The position numbers and the translations under genes were made by a program. Under the pieces are notes generated by a model. The model was not told the DNA's origin and ran no database searches. It worked only from the letters and a program-made list of their open reading frames with translations. From JAPSGM01 sp963777045 (GTDB lineage: Bacteria > Chloroflexota > Limnocylindria > QHBO01), in NCBI GenBank assembly GCA_963777045.1, contig CAVZPD010000013.1, positions 111,905-175,904 on the forward strand: a stretch of 64,000 nt of DNA. Reading direction: 5' to 3'. This document shows positions 8,326-17,244 of this stretch, piece after piece. How positions within the stretch are numbered: the first letter of the stretch is position 1; every line of letters begins with the position of its first letter.

Positions 8326-9499
8326 TCACTCGTACCGCAGGGCCTGGACAGGGTCCAGCCGCGCGGCGCTCCAGGATCGGGATGAGGCCAGCCACCGTCC
8401 CGAGCACGGTGGAGAATGCGACGGCGAACAACGCCGTCCCAGGCGTCAGCGAGAACAGCACCGTCCCCGACGTGCGACCGCTCTCGTTGGCGAGGTAGAC
8501 GACCAGCGACCCGAACGCCAGTCCCAGGAGTCCCCCGATCAGACCGATCAGCGCGGCCTCGGTCACGAGCTCCCGCACGATCCGCCCGCGCGTGCCGCCG
8601 ATTGCTCGCTTGATCCCGATCTCACGCGTCCGTTCGGCAATGGACATCGCCATGGTGTTGATGACCGACAGTCCGCCGACCACCAGGCTGATGACCGCGA
8701 TCCCCACCAGGATGGCATTGAAGACGGTCGCCGCAGACCCGTATTGCTGGTTGTAGGTGCTGGCGGTGAGCGTCGTCACGTTGTCGACCGACGCCTCGAT
8801 CTCCGCCGCCAGCGCATCGGTATCGGTCCCGTCGGTTGGGTAGACGATCACCTGGCTGATGAGCTGCTGCTCGCTGATAGCCGCCCGCACCGGAGATGGG
8901 AGGGTCTCGGCCAGGAGCTGCTGCGCTGCGGCCAGCGGGATGTACGCGGTGTAGTCAGGCGCGGTGAGCGTTGGCTCCAGGATGCCGACAACCTCGAAAT
9001 CCACCTCTCGGAGCTCGATGGCATCACCGATCGCGGTAGCGTGCTTGTCGGCCAGGACGCTGCCGATCACCGCGACCCGGGTCCCCTCGTCCGCCGCGGT
9101 CAGCATCCGACCCTGGATGGCCGCAAGCGCGAAGCTTTCGAGCCCCTCGTCCGAGCCTGCCACTTCGCCAAGGAGTGACTCGTTGACCCCCAGCGTGATC
9201 CCACCCTGTGTGCCAAGGGTCATCTGGATCTGGGGCGCCGCGGCGGCCACGCCGCGGACCGAACGGATCTGCTCGGCCGCACCGATGGCCATCGGGCTGA
9301 ACCCGGCGCCCGCGCCGAAGTTCGACGCATCGGTGACCTGGATCTTCCCCTCGTAGAAGGCGCTGCCACCGTCGACCAGCGCGTTGATCTTGTTGGCCAT
9401 GGAGCTGAAGACCACGAGCGCCCATATCCCGATCGTGATGCCCAGGATCGTCAGCGCGGTCCGCAACTTCCGGCGGGCCAGCTGTCGCAGCAGTCGCAT
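8326..9499 (-). CDS. MacB-like ABC permease with a single-base frameshift near its end
   Basis: Homologous to MacB/FtsX-type permeases: an N-terminal helix (LRTALTILGITIGIWALVVF), a large extracytoplasmic MacB_PCD domain, then three helices with INTMAMSIAERTREIGIKRAIGGT between. The family ends in GLIPxWxAARLDPVxALRYE. Here WSAARLDPVQALRYE followed by TGA 8326-8328 is present, but in the next frame: one extra base lies around 8374-8380 (best candidate 8377). Removing it gives a normal 390-residue protein and restores a 12-base gap to the ATPase gene. Either a sequence error or a fresh mutation. Confidence 0.85.
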
Positions 9500-9599
9500 G
9501 GGTCAAACCTCCTGTGGTCAAGCGAGCCCGCGCCCGCCGAGGCGCCAAGCGTGCGCGCCGGGCAGGCAGGAGGCATTGAGGTCATCCCGCATCGGCTGG

Positions 9600-9614
9600 T
9601 GGGGATAACCCCCA
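9600..9614. promoter_or_regulatory. GC-rich palindrome upstream of the MacB-like operon
   Basis: GGGGATAACCCC at 9601-9612, about 100 bp upstream of the permease start at 9499. Read on the minus strand it is GGGGTTATCCCC. Related 12-mers occur in the two other control regions of this signalling island (12469-12480, 13589-13600), consensus RGGGYTWTCCCC. Possible binding site for the LuxR-type response regulator encoded at 12872-13549. The rest of 9500-9722 shows no gene. Confidence 0.45.
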
Positions 9615-9722
9615 AAAGCGACGTCGCTCGTGGTCTGATGCCTGCCCCGTGGCGAGCGGCAGCCCGCCCACGAGTCGCGTGCCCGGACGATAGGGCTGGT
9701 CTGTGGCGGACTGCCAGATCCC

Positions 9723-12360
9723 TTATGAGGCTGGCAATTCAGCCAGCGGAATCCAGCCGAGAATGCAGGTACCCGAACCCGGGGGACTCCGGACCTCGAA
9801 GCCGCCGCCGGCTGCCGCCATGCGGTCTTCCAGACCCTGCAACCCGGACCCGGACCGCGGGTCGGCGCCTCCCGGGCCATCATCGGCGACCTCGATTCGG
9901 ATGCGATCCCGAGATCGCTTGACGCGCACCGTCGCCGTGGCGTCGGGTGCGTGCTTGGCAACGTTCGTCAATGCCTCCGAGATGAAGAAGTACGCTCCGG
10001 CCTCCACCTCGGCCGGGAGGCGCTCGTCAGGAAGCTCTGCCACCTCCACGGGGATCGGCGACCGCGCCTTGAGCGCTGACACTGCCCCGTGCAGGCCCGA
10101 CTCCGTCAGGATCGCTGGATGCAGACCGCGCGCCAGCTCCCTCAGCTCCGCAAGCGCGTCGTGGACCAGCTCCGCAGCATCGTCGAGGCTGGCATCGAGA
10201 GTGGCATCCGCACCGCGTTGCACCGCGCTGCGCGCCCGCCGGAGTGCCAGTGACAGCGCCACCAGCCGCTGCTGGGCGCCGTCGTGCAAGTCGCGCTCAA
10301 GCCGCCGCCGGGCCGCGTCGCCAGCCTCGAGGATCCGCGTGCGCGACGCCCGCACGTCGCTGAGCTGCGCGCGTACTTCCTCAGTCAACCGCTCGTTCTC
10401 CACCGCGAGTCGCGCCGCGCTTGCGACCGATGCCACCAGCCCGGGATCGTCCGACAGCGCCGGGTCATGCACGATGGCCGCGAGCGGCCGGCCGTCCCGC
10501 TCCAGCAGCGTCACCGCGCGGTCTGCGTCCGGCGCCGGCAGTCCAAGCGTGGCGCCGGAGGCCGTCACGTACGTTCCTGTCGTTTGGGACCACCGGGCGA
10601 CCTCAAGGGTCGGATCACCGAGCGCGCTGACGAGCGCAAGCTGCAGGCGATCGGGCGGCGGTGCCTCACCCAGCTCCACGACGAGATCGGCGATCGCCCC
10701 GCGCGCCATCCTGTCGCGCATCACGCCGACCAGGATCGCCACCGGAATGAGGGCGAAGGAAGTCACCTGGAGCGCCACGACGAGCTGGAACCCCGTGGGG
10801 TCGAGCCCCCCGCTCCTGATCAAGCGATTCGGACAGGAAGACCGCGGCGGCCGTTCCCATGCCGGCCACGAAGATGGGCAGGTACGTACGCCGCGCCGGA
10901 CCCGTCGCGTGCCACCAGCGCACCAGCAGCCAGCCGACGACCGTCCCCAGGCCGACGACCACCGCCACTTGCGAGGCCGTCTGCAGCAAAGCGCGCAAGC
11001 CCTCGTCCATCGAGATGTAGAGCGCATTCGGGCCCTCCAGCCCCGGCGTGGTTCTCGTACGAACCGAGGTGAGCTGGACGAGATTGGCGGCGACGACGAC
11101 CACGCTCCCGGCGACGACGATGACCCAACCGAGCCTGCGTTGAATGCGGCCCGCGGGAAATGCCACGAGGACCGCCAGCACGAGTCCCTGCGAGAGGGAA
11201 TTCGCGACGTTCGCCACCAGCGCGAGGGTGGGCCACTGCGCTCCCTGCAGGCGACCCACGAGCCACAACATTCCCGAAAGGACGAGGAGCGGGCCGATCG
11301 GGTTCTGCGGCCTACGCTCCCACGCCACCATCCCGCTGGCCGCAAGAGCACCACCCACGCCCAGAGCCGCCAGCCGGGTCACGGGGGAGAGAGCGTTCAA
11401 GCTGGATGGGACGACGAGCGCAACGATTGCAAACGCAAGCAGCGCGAGACCCCAGCCCCAGCGGATTGCGGGGGTCGGATGCCCCGCGAGCCACCGCGGC
11501 CATCGACCGACTGCTGGCAGCGGAGGGGAAGCGGTCACCGCCCCGCGCGAGCGCCCGTACCGGGAGGCGTCCAGGTCGACGATCAGGTCGGCGACCGCGG
11601 CCCGTGCCATCCGTGCGTCCAGCAGGACCCACAGAAAGCCAAGGGGCAAGGCGATCCACACCAGCGGCAGCCAACCGAACGGCGCCAGCTGCGTGCCCGA
11701 AAGCTGATGGATGAGCTCAGGTATGACCGTCAGAAGCGAGAACGCTCCGCCGACCAGCACCGGGATCAAGGAACGGCGCGCCGGCGGTGAGGCGACCAAC
11801 AGCCTCCGAATCACGAGGGGGACCAGCAGGAAGGTCATCCCCAGGCCAACAACCGCGCCAATGCCGTCGAGCCGATCAGCCAGCGGAGAGCGCGACGCGA
11901 AGGCAAGCGGGCTGGTCGGGCATGCGCAAATGTCGGCCGGGTCGACGGTGACCGCCTGGAGCACGCCGAGCACGGCGGCCATGGTGGCCACCAGCGCAAC
12001 GGCCCACCGATGCAGTGGTGACTCCAGCCGACCGGAGGGGAATGCGAGCAGCAACCAGGCGAAGAGAACCCGGGCGGCGGCCTGCGGGAGGAAGGAGATG
12101 GGACCGATCAGCGGAACGGGGGCGAACAGCAGGTCGCCTCCGAACCAGCCCACCCCGATGCCGACCATCATGGGGCCGATCCGGCTCTCCGACCGTCTCC
12201 GCCATGCCACCAGCCCCGCCAGCGTGAACGCCAGCCCCGAGGCTGCGTCGGTGAGAATTCCATCAGCTGAGACGTCGGCGTTCAGCAGGGAGAGCTCGGC
12301 CAGCAACGCGAGCAGTACGACGACGGGGAAGAGGAAGAGCGGCAGGCGCGGATCATTCAC
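9723..12360 (-). CDS. Sensor histidine kinase (HisKA_3) with a duplicated membrane sensor, frameshifted
   Basis: About 878 residues once one frameshift is repaired. The sensor part holds two related membrane modules of about 300 residues, each ending in ARMARAAVADLIVDLD or DRMARGAIADLVVELG and each with a WxRR...GP...AFP(S/A)GR core. Then come a GAF-like region, a HisKA_3 box with the phosphorylated His (RRRLERDLHDGAQQR), and an HATPase_c domain (EALTNVAKHAPDATATV, ADDGPGG, GLQGLEDRM). Reading changes frame at a C6 run, 10806-10811 (G6 on the coding strand); five Gs would give an unbroken protein. The GTG at 12360 is preferred to upstream starts, which would run into the divergent regulator gene. 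DesK/LiaS-like; it likely phosphorylates one or both neighbouring receivers. Confidence 0.85.
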
Positions 12361-12445
12361 CCCGGCCCGATGCTCGCGTATCGGACCCAGCTCGGGAGCG
12401 ACGACCCCTCCGGTCACTCGCGCATGCTCCCACCCTTCGACGCGC

Positions 12446-12480
12446 GGGGGAAGCCCCCGGCTGGAAATGGGGATAGCCCT
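12446..12480. promoter_or_regulatory. Two GC-rich palindromes between the kinase and the receiver gene
   Basis: GGGGGAAGCCCCC lies at 12446-12458 and GGGGATAGCCCT at 12469-12480, in the 149-bp divergent region between the histidine kinase and the stand-alone receiver. The second matches the RGGGYTWTCCCC consensus shared with 9601-9612 and 13589-13600. This fits autoregulation of the two-component genes. No binding data exist here. Confidence 0.45.
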
Positions 12481-12509
12481 GTAGGTCGCCATGATCAGCG
12501 CGTGCAACC

Positions 12510-12875
12510 ATGCGGCCAATGACCACCATCCTCATCGTCGACGACCATGCCGCCTTCCGGCACCAGGCGCGAGCTCTCCTTGAAGCCGAGGGGCTCGAGG
12601 TTGTCGGCGAGGCAGCCGACGCGACGACGGCAATGGATGCTGTTCGGACGCTCCAGCCCGATGTCGTGGTACTCGATATCGGTCTCCCCGGCCGCGATGG
12701 CTTCCAGGTGGCCGAGCAGCTCGCCCTGCTGCCTCGGCCGCCGCTGGTCGTCATGATCTCCAGCCGCGAGGCTGTCACCTATGGCGCGCGCCTCACGGCC
12801 AGCGGTGCTGTGGGCTTCATCCAGAAAGATGATCTCTCAGCAGCGGCGCTGATCAACGTCCTGCATAGCGGTTAG
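12510..12875 (+). CDS. Stand-alone receiver-domain response regulator
   Basis: 121 residues, nearly all one receiver domain: acidic pocket IVDDH, phospho-acceptor Asp in VVVLDIGLPGRDG, switch Ser in MISSRE and Lys in GFIQKDDL. It stops where a LuxR-type regulator would begin its linker, so there is no DNA-binding output. ATG 12510 or ATG 12519 could be the start. It is divergent from the kinase and its stop overlaps that of the LuxR-type regulator by 3 bp. Likely a phosphate sink or protein-interaction regulator. Confidence 0.85.
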   Translation: MRPMTTILIVDDHAAFRHQARALLEAEGLEVVGEAADATTAMDAVRTLQPDVVVLDIGLPGRDGFQVAEQLALLPRPPLVVMISSREAVTYGARLTASGAVGFIQKDDLSAAALINVLHSG

Positions 12876-13549
12876 TCGTCGGTGCCCTGAAGGTAGGCCA
12901 GCACCGCCAGGACCCGTCGGTGATCCTCTCCGGCCGGGACCAGCTCCAGCTTCGAGAAGATCGAGGCGATGTGTGCCTCCACCGTCTTCGGGGTGACGAA
13001 GAGGCGATCGGCAATCGCCTGGTTCGACCGGCCCTCGGCCATCAGCGACAGGACTTCGCGCTCGCGCTGGGTGAGGTCGGCCAGCTGCCGATCCGGCGCG
13101 CGCACGAGCTCGGCCACGACGATGGGATCCACGACCGACCCGCCGCGGGCAACGCGCCGAATGGCATCGGCGAAGTCCTCCAGGTCGGCCATCCTGTCCT
13201 TGAGGAGGTAGCCGGTCCCGGCCGCCACCTCCCCGAGCAGCCGCATCGCGAATGCGGCCTCCACGTGATGGGAGAGCACCAGGATACCGATGGCGTTGCC
13301 CATCTCCGCTCGGATCTGTGCGGCCGCCCGCAGCCCCTCGTCGCTGAAGGTCGGCGGCATGCGAATGTCGATGACCGCGACGTCGGGCGACAGATCGCGC
13401 ACGAGCCGCAGCAACTCGTCGACGTTTCCGGCCTGGCCGATAACGCCAAACCCTGCCTCCTCCAGAAGGCGCGCCGTTCCCTCGCGGACCAGGAGGGAGT
13501 CATCGGCGATGACCACCCTGAGTGCGGTGCTGCCGGAGGGGTTACTCAT
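12872..13549 (-). CDS. NarL/LuxR-type response regulator
   Basis: 225 residues from the ATG at 13549; an upstream in-frame extension lacks homology and would cover the palindrome site. The receiver domain has VVIADDS, the phospho-acceptor in VAVIDIRMPPT, VLSHH and LLKDR. The C-terminal LuxR helix-turn-helix is clear (LTQREREVLSLMAEGRSNQAI, then VTPKTVEAHIASIFSKL). HisKA_3 kinases normally pair with this type of regulator, so the kinase at 9723-12360 is the expected partner. Divergent from the ABC operon starting at 13705, with a palindrome between. Confidence 0.93.
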   Translation of the reverse strand: MSNPSGSTALRVVIADDSLLVREGTARLLEEAGFGVIGQAGNVDELLRLVRDLSPDVAVIDIRMPPTFSDEGLRAAAQIRAEMGNAIGILVLSHHVEAAFAMRLLGEVAAGTGYLLKDRMADLEDFADAIRRVARGGSVVDPIVVAELVRAPDRQLADLTQREREVLSLMAEGRSNQAIADRLFVTPKTVEAHIASIFSKLELVPAGEDHRRVLAVLAYLQGTDD

Positions 13550-13588
13550 CGATACGCATCGTCCCACGTGAGTGCGCGGCTCGTCATA

Positions 13589-13600
13589 GGGGAAAGCCCC
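13589..13600. promoter_or_regulatory. GC-rich palindrome between the LuxR-type regulator and the second ABC operon
   Basis: GGGGAAAGCCCC, a nearly perfect inverted repeat, 40 bp upstream of the regulator start and 105 bp upstream of the ABC ATPase. Third member of the RGGGYTWTCCCC set. A second CCC...GGGG inverted repeat lies at 13604-13617. TATGAC next to it on the minus strand could be a -10 box of the regulator. Confidence 0.45.
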
Positions 13601-13704
13601 AATCCCGCTTGTCGGGGACGCTCCAATGTCCGCGGTCGCGGTGCGCACCACCATGCCCCAGACCGGCCAGCGCGCCACCCGCCCATCACATTCGGAGGAG
13701 AGTC

Positions 13705-14649
13705 ATGACCCACGCCATCAGCATCGAGGGTCTCAGCAAGCGCTACCGCGGCGTGGATGCCCTGATGGATCTCAACGTCGACGTCCCGCCCGGCTCGGTG
13801 TTCGGCTTTCTTGGGCCTAACGGGGCGGGCAAGACGACCACCCTCAAGATCCTCGCCGGGCTAACCCGGGCAACCTCTGGCAGCGCCTCGATCAACGGCG
13901 TGCCGGTTGGGCTGCAAGGGGCGCACCGCGCCCAGATCGGATACCTGGCCCAGGAGCCTCGCTTCTACGGCTGGATGTCCGGCCGCCAGACGCTTGCATA
14001 CGTGGCGTCGTTCTTCCCGGACACCGGCAGCGGGCGACGCGTCGACGACCTTCTCGACTTGATCGGCCTGGAGGACGCCGCGGATCGGCCCACCAAGACC
14101 TACTCCGGTGGCATGCGCCAGCGGCTCGGCATCGGGCAGGCCCTGGCCGGCAACCCGTCCGTGATCCTGCTCGACGAACCTGCCGCAGCACTGGACCCCC
14201 TGGGGCGCCACGACGTACTGGAGCTGCTGCGGCGGCTGCGGGGCGACAAGACGGTCTTCTACTCGACGCACATCCTCGACGACGTGCAGCGGGTGAGCGA
14301 CCAGGTGGCGATCCTGGACAAGGGTCGCCTCGTGGTGAGCGCCCCGACGGCAGAGCTCATGACCTCCTTCACCTCGGGCGTCCTCCGCGTGGGCCTGCTC
14401 GGGGCGACCGACCTGACGCAGGCAGCCCTGGAGGCACTGCCCGGCGTGGCCCGGGTCTCGCTCAACGGCCGTGAGGGCAACGAGTGGAGCTTCGATATCG
14501 CGGCCAGCGATGGCCGAATGAACGACGTGCAGTCCGCCGTGATGCGGCTTGCCGCCGGCAGCGACCTGACCGTTACCAGCAACCGGCAGGAGAGTCTTGA
14601 CCTCGAGCAGGTCTTCCTGCGCATCGTCAACGAGGAGCGTGCAGCGTGA
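13705..14649 (+). CDS. ABC transporter ATP-binding protein, second exporter
   Basis: 314 residues from ATG 13705, chosen because GGAGGAG sits 6 bases before it; the frame is open further upstream but is not conserved-looking. Walker A GPNGAGKTTTLKIL, signature YSGGMRQRLGIGQALAG, Walker B ILLDEPAAALDPLGRHD, H-loop STHIL. The sequence closely resembles the ATPase at 1316 in domain layout, including the C-terminal extension. It overlaps the permease gene by 4 bp. Divergent from the LuxR-type regulator, so it is a likely target of it. Confidence 0.92.
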   Translation: MTHAISIEGLSKRYRGVDALMDLNVDVPPGSVFGFLGPNGAGKTTTLKILAGLTRATSGSASINGVPVGLQGAHRAQIGYLAQEPRFYGWMSGRQTLAYVASFFPDTGSGRRVDDLLDLIGLEDAADRPTKTYSGGMRQRLGIGQALAGNPSVILLDEPAAALDPLGRHDVLELLRRLRGDKTVFYSTHILDDVQRVSDQVAILDKGRLVVSAPTAELMTSFTSGVLRVGLLGATDLTQAALEALPGVARVSLNGREGNEWSFDIAASDGRMNDVQSAVMRLAAGSDLTVTSNRQESLDLEQVFLRIVNEERAA

Positions 14650-15407
14650 ACGACAAGATCACCCCCCTGGCCGGTTTTCGGCCCTTCCTCCGGAAGGAGC
14701 TGTTCGAGTGGTGGAAGCGCCGCGCTGCGCTGGCCACGTTCGCCGCCGTCGGTGCGTTCGGCATCATCGGCACCCTCGACACCAGGATCGAGGAATGGGT
14801 GGAGGGGGGTACGCCGGCGGCCGCCGCGCTGGACCCCACCGTCAACGTCCTCACGGCCCAGTTCGAGAACTGGGTCGCCTTCGCGGCCATCTTCGCTAGC
14901 ATCGGCATACTGATCCAGGAGCGCAGCACGGGGACGTTGGCCTGGACGCTTTCGAAGCCCGTATCACGCAACGCCATGCTGCTCGCCAAGTGGACCGGCG
15001 GCGTGGTGATGCTCACCATCTTCGCCATCCTGCTTCCACTCGCGATCAGTGTCGGGGTAGCGACCATCGCCTACGGATCAGTCCCCGATCTGGTCGCCGT
15101 CGCCAAGCTTGGCGGACTGCTGGTCGCGCTCCCGGCGTTCTTCGTGGCGCTGAACCTGGCGCTGGCCACCCGGTTGAACAGCCAGGCGGCCATCGCCGCC
15201 ATCGGAATCGGCATCCTGGCCGTGCCGCTCTTCTTCGGGGGTTTCCTGCCGATCATCGCCGACGTGTGGCCCACGCAGATGGCTCCCCTGGCCGTGGCGA
15301 TGGCGGGCGGTGAAGCGGCGCACCTCTCGATCATCGCCAGCTGGGCCGCTGTCGTCCTCGTCCTCGGCGCCGGCGGGCTGTTGGTCTTCAGCCGGGAGGA
15401 CATGTGA
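14646..15407 (+). CDS. ABC-2 type exporter permease, second exporter
   Basis: 253 residues, about six membrane helices. A cytoplasmic start (FLRKELFEWWKRR) leads into a helix, an outer loop, then IGILIQERSTGTLAWTLSKPVSR, the same element as in the permease at 2275, and four further helices. It overlaps the ATPase gene upstream and the lipoprotein gene downstream by 4 bp each, so the three are one translationally coupled unit. Substrate unknown. Confidence 0.88.
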   Translation: MNDKITPLAGFRPFLRKELFEWWKRRAALATFAAVGAFGIIGTLDTRIEEWVEGGTPAAAALDPTVNVLTAQFENWVAFAAIFASIGILIQERSTGTLAWTLSKPVSRNAMLLAKWTGGVVMLTIFAILLPLAISVGVATIAYGSVPDLVAVAKLGGLLVALPAFFVALNLALATRLNSQAAIAAIGIGILAVPLFFGGFLPIIADVWPTQMAPLAVAMAGGEAAHLSIIASWAAVVLVLGAGGLLVFSREDM

Positions 15408-16036
15408 CGCGCACGCTGAGCCTGGTGGCGGCGCTTGCCCTCGCCCTGCTGCCGGGCTGCACCCAGGGCGAGGGACCCGTGGTCGACCGGGCCCGCGAGG
15501 TCGCTGCCTTCAGCCGGGTCGAAGCCGGCGCCGGCGTGCACGTCTCGCTGACGATCGGCCCGGCATCCTCACTGAGGGTGCGTGCGCAGGAGAACATCCA
15601 GGACAAGGTCACGACCAGCGTCCGCGACGGAACGCTCCGGATCGAAGCGGATGAAGACTTCAGCACTGCCGATCCGGTGGAGATCGAGGTATCGGTTCCG
15701 GAGCTCAGCGCTATTTCACTCAGCGGGGGAGCCTCGATGGACGTCACCGGGCTCCAAGCCGACGCAATCGAGATCTCCCTCACGGGCGGCGCAGAGGCTA
15801 CGATCAGCGGCGCGGCGAGCAGCCTGACCCTGGATGCCAGCGGCCGTTCGGTTGCGTCGCTCGGGGATCTGGAGAGTAGAACGGTGACGCTCCGCCTGGC
15901 TGGCGGGGCAACCGCCGAGGTGCGGGCGATCGATTCGGTCAGCGGGTCCGCCTCGGGCGGTGCCAGGCTGACGGTGCGGGGAGACGCATCGGTCCAGGTG
16001 GATGCTTCCGGCGGAGCCGACGTCCATCGAGGCTGA
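15404..16036 (+). CDS. GIN-domain (DUF2807) lipoprotein
   Basis: 210 residues from GTG 15404. A lipoprotein signal (LVAALALALLPGC) puts Cys at about residue 19. The rest is a right-handed beta-helix-like DUF2807 domain: FSRVEAGAGVHVSLTIG at the start, then repeating SLSGGASMDVTG, LTGGAEATISGAA, LAGGATAEVRAI, SGGARLTVRG strands. Such proteins often lie in ABC exporter and envelope-stress operons. Its coupling to the exporter suggests an outer-surface accessory or ligand trap; this is inference. Confidence 0.85.
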   Translation: MTRTLSLVAALALALLPGCTQGEGPVVDRAREVAAFSRVEAGAGVHVSLTIGPASSLRVRAQENIQDKVTTSVRDGTLRIEADEDFSTADPVEIEVSVPELSAISLSGGASMDVTGLQADAIEISLTGGAEATISGAASSLTLDASGRSVASLGDLESRTVTLRLAGGATAEVRAIDSVSGSASGGARLTVRGDASVQVDASGGADVHRG

Positions 16037-16059
16037 TCGCACCCGGGGACGAGGTGTAG

Positions 16060-17199
16060 ATGGACGTCGCGATCATCGGGGGCGGGATCATCGGCTGCTC
16101 GGCGGCGGCACTCCTGGCCGAGCGGGGCGTGCGCGTCACGCTTTTCGAGGCAACGGCCATCGGCGCGGGAGCCTCCGGCCGCAATCTCGGCGCACTGCAG
16201 CACCCATTCGACCCCGTCCTCGCCCCCCTCTTTCATGACTCCCTGGACCGATACGCCCGCCTGGCCGACGCCGATGTCGGCTTCCGCCTCCCCTCCGCCC
16301 CGGCCGGCCTGCTCCTGCTCAACGCCGACGCCGAGGCGGCCCGAGCCCAGGCCGACCGCCTGGGGGCCTCGGTTGCCGAGCTGCAGCCCACCTTCCTGGA
16401 TGCCGATGCCGTCGCGGCGGCCGAGCCGGCGCTGGCGCGTGGCTTCGCAGCCTGCCGGCTCGAGACCGGCTACCCGATCCCGCCTGCTTCCGCCACCTCC
16501 GGGTGGGCGCGCCTGGCCCTACGCCTCGGCGCGTCGCTGCGGATCGGCGCGGATGCCGAGCCGTGGGTTCGAGATGGGACGGCGGTCGGAGTGCGCCTGG
16601 GAGACGGCCGCGCGGTTGGCGCGGATGCGGTGCTCGTCGCGGCGGGACCCTGGACACCGCCGCTGATCGACCCCTCGGGAGGCTGGCAGCCGATCGTCCG
16701 CACGTGGGGCGTCACGCTCCAGGTCGCGCTCGGCCCAGCAGCCCCGGGCCACATCGTGGAAGAGGATGAGGTGGATGCCGCCAACCGCCCGGCTGCCGCC
16801 GCTGCGCGCGCCCTCGACAGCGGTGTCGAAGCAGAACCGCCGACTCTCTTCTCGTTGGCCAGTGCGGCCGGTGTCTCGACACTGGGCTCCACCTTCCTGC
16901 CTCTCGAGCCCGATGCCGGCCGCATCGTTCGGCTGTTGGTGGAGCGCGGTCAGCGCTACCTGCCGGCGCTGGCCGATGCCCGCATGCAGGAGGTCCGTAC
17001 CTGCGCCCGCCCGCAGTCAGTCGACGGCCGCCCGTTCATCGGTCCGGTCGGCGAGGTCGGCGGGCTCTACGCCTGCGCCGGACACGGGCCATGGGGCATC
17101 TCGACCGGCCCTGCGACGGCGGCCCTGGCGGTGAGTGCGATTCTCGATGGCCGAACCGTGCCCGAGGCCCTGCAGGCAAGCCGTCCGGTCGCCCCCTGA
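16060..17199 (+). CDS. FAD-dependent oxidoreductase of the DAO family
   Basis: 379 residues. The dinucleotide fold begins at once (VAIIGGGIIGCSAAALLAERG) with the adjoining FEATAIGAGASGRNLGAL. Near the C terminus CAGHGPWGISTGPATA is the second FAD contact of the D-amino-acid-oxidase/glycine-oxidase superfamily. Substrates in the family are amino acids, N-methyl amines and sarcosine; the sequence does not decide which. It is 23 bp downstream of the lipoprotein gene but probably independent. Confidence 0.85.
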   Translation: MDVAIIGGGIIGCSAAALLAERGVRVTLFEATAIGAGASGRNLGALQHPFDPVLAPLFHDSLDRYARLADADVGFRLPSAPAGLLLLNADAEAARAQADRLGASVAELQPTFLDADAVAAAEPALARGFAACRLETGYPIPPASATSGWARLALRLGASLRIGADAEPWVRDGTAVGVRLGDGRAVGADAVLVAAGPWTPPLIDPSGGWQPIVRTWGVTLQVALGPAAPGHIVEEDEVDAANRPAAAAARALDSGVEAEPPTLFSLASAAGVSTLGSTFLPLEPDAGRIVRLLVERGQRYLPALADARMQEVRTCARPQSVDGRPFIGPVGEVGGLYACAGHGPWGISTGPATAALAVSAILDGRTVPEALQASRPVAP

Positions 17200-17217
17200 C
17201 CCCACGGCGCCGCCTCG

Positions 17218-17235
17218 TATCCTCGGTCGTATCCT
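17218..17235 (+). promoter_or_regulatory. Tandem CGTATCCT repeats with a leaderless -10
   Basis: CGTATCCT occurs twice 12 bp apart just before the gene at 17245. The second supplies TATCCT at 17230-17235, a TANNNT -10 box with exactly 9 bases to the ATG, and there is no Shine-Dalgarno. This spacing predicts an mRNA that starts at or a few bases from the start codon. Confidence 0.45.
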
Positions 17236-17244
17236 GTTGCGACG

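Noticed and set aside
9723..12360. Two separate genes, a membrane protein and a kinase
   Set aside because: The break is a single base at a six-base homopolymer, the second sensor module spans it, and removal gives one continuous kinase.
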